From Jaltomata sinuosa (Eukaryota > Streptophyta > Magnoliopsida > Solanales > Solanaceae), in NCBI GenBank assembly GCA_003996215.1, contig QJPP01002954.1:1-64000 (forward strand): DNA of 64,000 nucleotides. Reading direction: 5' to 3'. Both the position numbers and the translations under genes were made by a program. Shown piece by piece: positions 56,912 through 64,000 of the stretch. Every line of letters starts with the position of its first letter. Within the stretch, counting starts at the first letter, position 1. The notes below the pieces were generated by a model. That model searched no databases and was not told where the DNA came from. It was given only the letters and a program-made list of their open reading frames with translations.

Positions 56912-59147
56912 TGTCATGACCCAGACCACCGTGAGTGGCACTCACCCAACCTCCAGGTGAGCGAACCATCACTTTCCCGAACTTAATCGTTCTAACAGCT
57001 CAAAACCAATGCATAAAAGTAAACTAGCAATTCAATAATAATAAAACAACTTCATTAAGTTAACCTGCGGAAATTTTTCCCTAGAATCTGAAAGTCGCAG
57101 TACCAAACAATTCTACCAATGTCTAGAGTGCAGGGATGCAACCCCAAAAATATAAGGAAATAGTCTAAGTCCAAAACAAATGGGCTATAACCCTAATGAT
57201 AGATTCAAGGCAGCTCGATCGAAGCGGCTCACCCTTGAAGTCTGGAAACGCTGGTACTACAGATAAGGTCGTGTCTCAGTCGCTGGAAGATTGCATGTAC
57301 TCAAAAGAAGAAAAGCAAGTGCAGTATCAGTACACCACCATTGTGTACTGGTAGGATCATCAGCCAGTTCCAAATAAAATAGTGTATAATTCAGTACAGC
57401 AAATCAAGTACAAGTACGGAAAACATGCAACGAGTCAACAGGCTCCCCTAGACTACAAGTCTCTACCTAGCTTGTTCCCGCATGAATTCCACCATTGATA
57501 ATCATAAACAACAATCACATAACTAATAAACCATCCTTTTGTCTAGCCCGGACCCACCCTGGGATCCCCTCTAAACAATACCTAAGTGTTAAACAGACAA
57601 CTCGGCATAATCCAAGACCAATTCCACAGACATAACAGGATTCCCGATCACTCAAGGACCACCAACCAATATCACAATTCAAATAAGCAGCTCGGTCCAC
57701 TCACGGAACTAATAACAATCAATGCAATGAAATAATATCAATGCAACGATGCAATAAAATAAACCCATACCAGGCGTGGTACCCGAGCCAACCATTAGTA
57801 TTCCGTACCAGGCGTGGTACCCGAGCCAACCATTTGTTATACTTGTACCAGGTGTGGTACCTGTGCCAACCGTTAGTATACTCTTACCTGACGTGGTACC
57901 CGAGCCAACAAAATATCAACAATCCACAGTCAAATAATGAACAAACAACTTGTAAACCAATAAGCAACACACCGTTCAATTCACAGACTGTAAAACAGGA
58001 CCCTTAGAAATTCTACACAATTCCTCTAAGCAATGCAATTCATACAAACACTTAGATAAGAGTACAAAAGATACAACATTCTCAGGAATCGTAAGCCATC
58101 ACCTACCTCAAAATTATCCAAGCTCTACTCAACCCAAGCTTTCCCGTGTTCTGGATTCCTTTCTCATTCTTGGTCTAAAACAACATACAAGTACTTTGAA
58201 TTAACAACAAGGCCTGCGCATTACCCGGATTACACCAAATCCCAAACCCCCAGGCCACCCATGAATATCCTACCTTTTTTCCCGGGCTTCCTACCATTAA
58301 TTTCCCTAGTTCTATCATTTTCACGGATAAAAATAGAGAATTTAGCAATATGTGATCATAAAACCTTACTTTTAACAATGCCCAAGTACTTCCATGCCTA
58401 GAATTCCCCTTCTTCCCCGGATTCTACCATCCCTAGGTTATTCCAACCTTTTCCCAAGTTCCCTCCTAGCAATTTTACCGCGTAGGAAAAGTAGTACAAA
58501 GATTGGGGAGTATAAACCTTACCTTAGGGAAGAAAAACAATGGGAAACGGAGGAAAATCGCCTGGAATCGCCTTGCCCTTCTCCCAAAACGAAATTGTGA
58601 AAACTAAACATTTTGGGAAATGTTTCTGCATTAAATCCCGTCACGCTCTGCTATAGTGGTCCGCTCCGCTATAGTGGTACCGCCGTAGCGGAGTCGTCTG
58701 CTATAGCGGAGGCTGACCGATGTTGACTTCCGCTGTAGCGGTAATTTCTCCGCTACAACGGAGGTCGCTATGGAGGAGTGTCAACCGCTATATAGCGGTT
58801 GACATGGGACAGAAAGTCATAAAACCTCCAAAATTTGTCCATTTTACAACACACTTATTTTCCTGACGTCCCAAAATAACCCCTTCACGTCAACCTCAAT
58901 TTCGGGAGTTCTACTTACCCGAATTCGATTCCGAAAAGTCTCCCGGACTCCTCTATGTGTTAGCTACGAGGAAAACTAGCTCAACATAAGACACCCAATC
59001 CTTACCCGGATTGCCCTAGACCATACCTCGCCCCTAAATCGGCCGAGACTAGCCTAGCCCAGAGTTTCAAACCCCCAAACCTGGAGTTTTCTAACTCTAA
59101 AACTTGGCACGATTGGACTACCCGTAACGACGAACCCGGTCGTTACA
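56912..59147 (-). repeat. 5' LTR of element G
   Basis: Plus-strand start TGTCATGACCCAGACC, end CCGGTCGTTACA. It has four copies of the tandem unit (57767-57910), one more than its partner, and the palindrome field at 58640-58800 (CTGCTATAGTGG, CCGCTATAGTGG, CTGCTATAGCGG and others). Confidence 0.9.
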
Positions 59148-59189
59148 GGAGTACATGTTCCTGCACTATGAAATGCAGCGTCCCCTGAT

Positions 59190-59880
59190 TGGGAGCCGAC
59201 TTTTGACCTTTACTATGACCTGACTTTTGGCCTTGATTCCTAACCCTGACTCTCGATTACCCAGGACCTGAATCTCGATCCCGACTTGAGACTCGAATTC
59301 TTACCCCGATCTAAAACTTGACTCCCGACCTCGGCTCTTAACCTAGACCCTGACTCACGACCTAGACCCTAACTCTAACTTCCGACCCTAATTAGAGACC
59401 CAAATCCTTACATCGATCGAGATTCGAGACCTGACTCTTGATATCGACTTGAGAGACAAATCTCGACACCGATTGAGACCCAAAAAATGAATCATGGGTC
59501 AGATTTGACTCGAGACCCGACTGTCGACCTCAACTTTGACCTGAGACCCGATTTTCGACTCTAGATATTGACTTGGGACTCGAGACCTGACCTTGAGACC
59601 TGATCCCAACTCCGACTCCCGATCTCAACCCGAGATCCGACCCTAACCTGGGTCCCAAATTCCAACACCAATTCTGTACACTGACTCCCGACTCCAATTT
59701 GAGACCCAACTCCCAACACCGACTCAAAGACCCAAATTTTGACACCGACTTGAGACTCGACTCTCAACCCCGACCCGAGACCTAACTCTCGTCACCAACT
59801 CGATATACCCAAATCTCAATACCGATCCGAGACTCGAATTTTGACCCCAACTCGGGACCCGATTCAGATTCAGACTTAGG
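59190..59880. repeat. Degenerate GACTCGAGACC-type repeat field
   Basis: About 700 bases built from variants of CCGACTCGAGACCCGAC, CTCTCGACCCCGACT and similar words about 11-22 bases long, strongly drifted. It reads similarly on the minus strand (GTCGGGTCTCGAGTC). ORFs at 59530-59767 (minus) are translations of the repeat. It starts about 40 bases after element G. Confidence 0.85.
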
Positions 59881-60480
59881 ACTACTTATTTTCCAGAAAA
59901 ATATTTTCTAGGAAAACACAAAAATATTTTCCTTCATACCAAACACACCCTAAAAGGAGAAAATGGAAGAAAAAATTGTTGTAATTTTGGAGTACTTATT
60001 TCTTTACATAATAAGAAGCAATGGGTAATATAAATATTCATATTATCCGTTGGTTTACTCATTTTTTATATATATCAAATATCGGTTGGTCAAGTATTTA
60101 TTCATTTTCACCTGACACATTTTTGACCCGCTCATAAACGACTTGACCCGTCCATTTGCCATGCACCCATACGAATTGATCGTTTCATCTGGTTTATTCT
60201 TCCAAAAGGAAATTATTTTTCTTTTATTTTTAGTAACTTTAGTCTAAACTCTATATTTGTCTTAAGAAATTCGTTCATCAATATATACAAATTATTCATT
60301 TAGAGCTGCTAGTAACTTGAAATGGTTAGAATTCAGAATCCATATATTTCAAATCGCTCCACTGTTTGGACTTGTGGGGTGGGGGGAAGGGGGAATAGGG
60401 TAATAGGGGAATATATGAATGACCTTTAACATGCATGAATAGATTTGAGGAAACTCTATTCAATCAATTACGTACTAGTA
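59881..60480. other. AT-rich intergenic DNA
   Basis: No gene seen. It contains an inverted repeat at 59889-59916 (TTTTCC ... GGAAAA around AATATT) and a G-rich run at 60376-60405. It lies downstream of the peptide gene's 3' end. Confidence 0.5.
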
Positions 60481-60486
60481 ACTTAT

Positions 60487-60544
60487 TGCAAATTTATTCA
60501 GAACATAATTAGTAATGCAAATTTATTCAGAACATAATTAGTAA
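60487..60544 (-). repeat. Exact 29-base tandem duplication carrying poly(A) signals
   Basis: Two identical 29-base copies (60487-60515 and 60516-60544). On the minus strand each contains AATAAA (60493-60498 and 60522-60527), about 85 and 115 bases after the stop codon of the peptide gene, at a plausible distance for polyadenylation. Exact identity suggests a recent duplication. Confidence 0.85.
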
Positions 60545-60612
60545 AGGAGCAGAACATATAGAAGAATCTACAAAGTGCAATTAATTGACAGTTAAGTGGA
60601 GATTTAGCAGAC

Positions 60613-60801
60613 TTATGAACAGCACTCGAAGGAACAGCAATCATACAAGTCATTCCCCTCTTTGTCATCGCATTCAGAGCAGGTAAAGAAGCAATACGGC
60701 GTACAATCACCAGCATTTCCAGTTCTACAGAAAATTGCAAGGAATGCAAGCATCACCAAAACTATTATTAACACAAATTGACTGCTTTTTTTCTTTGCCA
60801 T
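60613..60801 (-). CDS. Small secreted cysteine-rich peptide (62 aa)
   Basis: ATG at 60799-60801 in a good plant context (AAGAAATGGC), stop TAA at 60613-60615. Residues 1-30 look like a signal peptide: basic start (MAKKKSSQ), a hydrophobic core at about 9-24 (FVLIIVLVMLAFLAIF), and a likely cleavage after GNA. The mature part is about 31 residues, acidic, with eight Cys in the pattern C-x3-C-x3-C-x2-C-x10-CC-x3-CC. A TATA box lies 50 bases upstream and AATAAA signals downstream, so the unit looks like a compact intronless gene. Eight Cys in a short secreted peptide suggests four disulphides, as in plant defence or signalling peptides, but I do not recognise the family and assign no function. 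It is the only credible host gene here and is not part of a retroelement. Confidence 0.72.
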   Translation of the reverse strand: MAKKKSSQFVLIIVLVMLAFLAIFCRTGNAGDCTPYCFFTCSECDDKEGNDLYDCCSFECCS

Positions 60802-60850
60802 TTCTTCCTCTCAATGCTTGAAGATTATACATATCCCCTAGCTACTGCAA

Positions 60851-60857
60851 ATTTATA
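60851..60857 (-). promoter_or_regulatory. TATA box of the cysteine-rich peptide gene
   Basis: The minus strand reads TATAAAT, 50 bases upstream of the start codon, implying a short 5' UTR of about 20-25 bases. Confidence 0.6.
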
Positions 60858-61299
60858 CATGGAGAAATGCAGCCTTTCACCTACAATATGTTATAAAAAA
60901 TACTACAGAAGATTCTTTCAATTAAGAGTAATATGGTGAAAGAAAGGAAAAGACCTATCTTGACATGACTCCTAGCACGTTGTTCAAAATTATTAATAAA
61001 AGACGCAATCATACATAATTTTTTACGTATTTTATAGTATAAGGAAGTGGTTGTTCCACATGTATTGTGTTTTTTTAGTGCAACTTGCAAGTATTAGTCT
61101 ACTCTTCCATCCAAAAATAGAGGCATATATAAACTGAAGACTATACTTGCCTTCAAAAATTTTATAGATAGTAAAGGAGAGGAATGACCCAGCCTACATA
61201 GCACATTATTCAATAAATAAAGAATAATAATACTACATGGTTGCAGGAGTGCAAGAAAGTCAATGAACCAGTTACTCCACATATTTTGCACTTTTTTTA
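60858..61299. other. AT-rich DNA upstream of the peptide gene
   Basis: No gene supported; the ORFs at 60881-61090 and 61094-61315 lack domain features. A segment around 61138-61175 (CTTCAAAAATTTTATAGATA) recurs in similar form at 61544-61570, flanking the repeat at 61300-61510. Confidence 0.45.
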
Positions 61300-61510
61300 A
61301 AGGAAATTTGGGCAAATATACCTTTAAGTTTGCGATTTAAAGTTGATATACCTCTCGCTGAAAAAATAGTGCATATATACCCCGTCATCTAACAAATGGT
61401 GCATATTTACCCCGCCATATAACAAGTGGTATATATGTACCATCTGGCGAGGATATCTATGCACCATTTGATACTCTCTCGTCCAAAAAAAGGTGCAATA
61501 GTCTCTCCCT
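61300..61510. repeat. Small non-autonomous repeat with a hairpin
   Basis: Contains GGGCAAATATACC and repeated GGTGCATATTTACCCCGCC-type units, a style I associate with short high-copy repeats in Solanaceae. 61393-61417 and 61445-61470 are inverted copies (about 25 bases, with CAAATGGTGCATA pairing with TATGCACCATTTG). Termini and target duplication are not certain. Confidence 0.5.
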
Positions 61511-61587
61511 TCTTCTCTATGGTTTTTACTGTCGTTGAAAACTATTCTTGTTTTCAAAATTTATAGATAGCAATTGTCAACCTATCA

Positions 61588-61599
61588 CCCCCCCCCCCC
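61588..61599. repeat. Run of 12 C
   Basis: An uninterrupted C tract on the plus strand. Such runs are length-variable and error-prone in sequencing. Confidence 0.9.
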
Positions 61600-62119
61600 G
61601 CCTCTTCACCTCCAAAATGAAGATTAAAAATGGAAAGGTGTCATGATTTAAACTTTCACTAAGTCGTGATGATACCTAATTCTATATGTCAAGCGAATCA
61701 ATCTCAATAATCATGATATCAAGGATTTAAAATATAATAAAGTACAACAAGAATAATATGAATGAAAATGACACTATATTCAATCTATTCATCTTTAACT
61801 GCCAGAGCATTTTTAGCCAAAGATTATGGTCTACTAAAAGCTAAATGGAGATCAAACAGGATTGCAGTCTAAGTAGTACACTCCTTCTGCTTCAGTTGAT
61901 GCCCCGCAAAATTCTGCAAGTAGTTTTGAGTCTAGTCTGTCGAGAAAATGCTTCAAGCTCGCCAAAGGATGATCAAGCACACAACTCCGAAACAAACAAC
62001 CAAAGTCTCATTTCATACACTATTCAAGAACAAGCATGAAATGTAAAGGCAAAACACAGCCTTACTACTGCATCAACATTCTTTTCTATATACACTTCTA
62101 ACTTCAAAAACGTTGTAGC
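61600..62119. other. Repeat-like DNA without gene
   Basis: 61640-61800 resembles a fragment of a gypsy LTR (GTGTCATGATTTAAACTTTC, AAGTCGTGATGATACC). The ORF at 61845-62039 has no recognisable domain. Nothing else is supported. Confidence 0.35.
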
Positions 62120-64000
62120 TGTTGACATCCAATTTTGACCCTCCTTTCGCCCTTTTTATTTTCTCGAGCTTCTAAATTAATAATATGTATATTTTTTTTT
62201 ATATATTTAAACAACTATTACTATTTTTACTATTATTACTATTGTTATCAATGTTATCACGTTTTTATAAATTACATTTTTTTTATCGAAATCGCTCCTA
62301 TCATTTTACACCTCTTTTTTCTTAAATTATTTATTATTGTTACTTTATTTTAAGTTTTATATTTATTAAATTAATTATAAATCGACATTTTTATAATCGA
62401 TATCTTTTGTTAATTAGTTGTCATTACGTAATGTATAGTGTATTAGTTATTGAGTTAGAAGCTCAAAAATAATTTAAAAAGAAGAAAGGAACAAGCCCAT
62501 CATTTTCAGCCATTTAAACCCACAAATTCGGCCCAAAAGTTTCTCTAAAACAAGCCTCCAATTTTAGCACAAAATTGAGCCTAATTCTCATCTTAATCAT
62601 TCCCAAACGCAGCCCAACAAATTCCCCTTAGCCCAACAATAAGTCAGCCCACATGAATTTCTGAATACCCCAAAATATCCCTTATTCTCATAAGCCCTAA
62701 TTCTCATAGCCATCCGCCTCTTTCTCTTCTCTCGATCAATTTTCCTCTTCCAGTAAAGCTCCAACGAAGCCTCAGCCATGGAAGAAGTTTTCAATTCCAT
62801 TTTTGTGTAATTTTTGTCTCCCTCTTCTGAAGAACGTCAGACACTCTCTTCCCCTCTCTCATTCGCATCTCTCTTCATTAATTCGGTCAACACAAGAAGC
62901 CAAATTACTTGTGAAATTTCTGAATGAGAATCAACAAGCTGAGATTCAAAATTCAAACGGCTAACTCATCTAGAAATCCCGCCCAAAAGCTCAACCTTAA
63001 CCCTATTTTCGTTCTATAAATACCAATGTTTGAAACTCATTTTGCGACAGGCTTTTTGGCCGCCTCTCCCCTCTAAATTTCTACAATATTTGCTTGTTTT
63101 ACTTAGCCTTTGGGGGGCTTTTCAGTCCCTTATTTTTATGAGGCTTTTTCTTCCGTCCCCTGCACTATTATAGCTACTGGTTTTTGTTCTTACAAATTTC
63201 TTTTGGCATTCTCGTTTGGTTCTTTCGAGACTTTGTTTTGAGTGGTTTCAAGTTTGGATCTTCGACGACAAGTTCCTAGTTCACTGCCCCAAAAAGGGTC
63301 AGTGTTTGCCTCTCTGATCTTCATTTCTACGAAACTTTGACTATGTTAGCACTTTGAATGGTTCATGTTCTTTCTATCTTATCTTCTTTTAAAATCAATA
63401 TGTAAAGAGTTAACGTGAACTAAAGAGGCCTCGGATGAACTGCCGATTCGTTAGTTTATCGAATATGCCCCTAACTTTGTCCCTTCATTAAATCTTGTTT
63501 CTAGTGCCTTCAAGGAACTGTTTTACCATTTTTTTGTCATAAATTAATATATAGTGATCCTAATGTGCAATGTGATTTCTAAGGTGCAAGCTTACTGATT
63601 CATTTGAATATGGTATAAACTTATGTTTAAATATAATGGACTTATTGTCTCCCCTTTTTGTAGGTCTAAGTTGATAAGTCATTTCTTTTTCTAAGAAAAT
63701 GCAGCATATATCAAGTTTTAAAAAATGAAAATTTGAATCTGTCCAGCTCTGTTTCTTGGTGTTAATTAATCAAAGAAATATGTTTTCACTTTATTATAGT
63801 ATTTCCGTCTCATCTCGGCTTAAGCGAGATCAAACCCGCCTTATTTCACGAAGTTGTTATATAAGTACATATTCTCTTTCGTGAAGTATAAACCTACAGG
63901 ATCAATTAGATATCATGGGAAATTTAAGTTTGTTCCCGACTCTATTATTAGAAGAGTATGAATTTGGTTCTTTTTCGTTTTTTTTTATTATCAAAGAAAG
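62120..64000 (+). mobile_element. Start of a long LTR, continuing past the right edge
   Basis: Starts TGTTGACATCCAATTTTGAC, which I recall as the 5' end of long LTRs of a Tat/Ogre-like gypsy group in Solanaceae (memory, not a search). 62500-62640 is rich in CCCAA words, and a CTATAAATA promoter motif lies at 63014-63022, followed by a pyrimidine-rich leader. No CDS is visible. The end is not in the window. Confidence 0.5.
63014..63022 (+). promoter_or_regulatory. TATA box, probable LTR promoter
   Basis: CTATAAATA in a T/C-rich context about 900 bases into the putative LTR. It could start LTR transcription near 63045. Confidence 0.5.

Larger units (their letters stand above)
49542..59147 (-). 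mobile_element. Ty3/gypsy chromovirus G, complete with target duplication
   Basis: A minus-strand element with LTRs 49542-51723 and 56912-59147, primer site 56895-56907, gag starting at 56691 and pol ending at 51736. Both flanks are GGAGT (49537-49541 and 59148-59152), a perfect 5-base target duplication. It is the same family as E. Coding blocks are longer than in E (51736-52725, 53179-53934, 54370-55131) and the RT FIDD is retained, but frameshifts and stops remain. The two LTRs differ visibly, including three versus four copies of the tandem unit. Confidence 0.93.

Overview
This window is plant nuclear DNA made almost entirely of nested transposable elements. Evidence: several Ty3/gypsy chromoviruses with 2-4 kb LTRs, primer sites complementary to initiator tRNA-Met, GAG-PR-RT-RNaseH-INT order and C-terminal chromodomains; CACTA DNA transposon ends; dicot-like base composition; and no prokaryotic gene organisation. 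The LTR families look like those I associate with Solanaceae (an inference from memory, not a search). I see one credible host gene, a 62-residue secreted Cys-rich peptide at 60613-60801 (minus). No tRNA, rRNA or CRISPR was seen.

Layout. (1) 1-593: leader and a short LTR of a minus-strand LTR element running off the left edge. (2) 594-18756: chromovirus B (plus strand), broken by a minus-strand solo LTR C (689-2685) and by complete minus-strand chromovirus A (3125-12275), which sits in B's gag and has a 5-bp target duplication. (3) 18757-21355: degraded LTR-like DNA and a duplicated integrase fragment J. (4) 21356-29216: chromovirus D (plus), inserted in J; its 3' LTR is cut by (5) chromovirus E (minus, 29217-38690), whose far LTR is truncated. 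(6) 38691-45030: element F (minus), a gag remnant plus a long D-type LTR, possibly a non-autonomous derivative. (7) 45031-49441: a decayed CACTA element with a transposase pseudogene, minisatellites and two successive terminal ends. (8) 49542-59147: chromovirus G (minus), same family as E, complete with a perfect GGAGT target duplication. (9) 59153-64000: a degenerate repeat field, the Cys-rich peptide gene, small repeats, and the start of another long LTR at 62120.

The retroelements once formed working units (LTR promoter, tRNA-primed reverse transcription, GAG-POL, chromodomain-directed integration), but every copy is now broken by stops, frameshifts or catalytic-site changes, many of the kind expected from decay of methylated cytosines. 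The points most worth follow-up are the arrays of short palindromic words in the upstream part of the LTRs of unrelated families, the Cys-rich peptide gene, the doubled CACTA ends, and the rearranged E/F junction.
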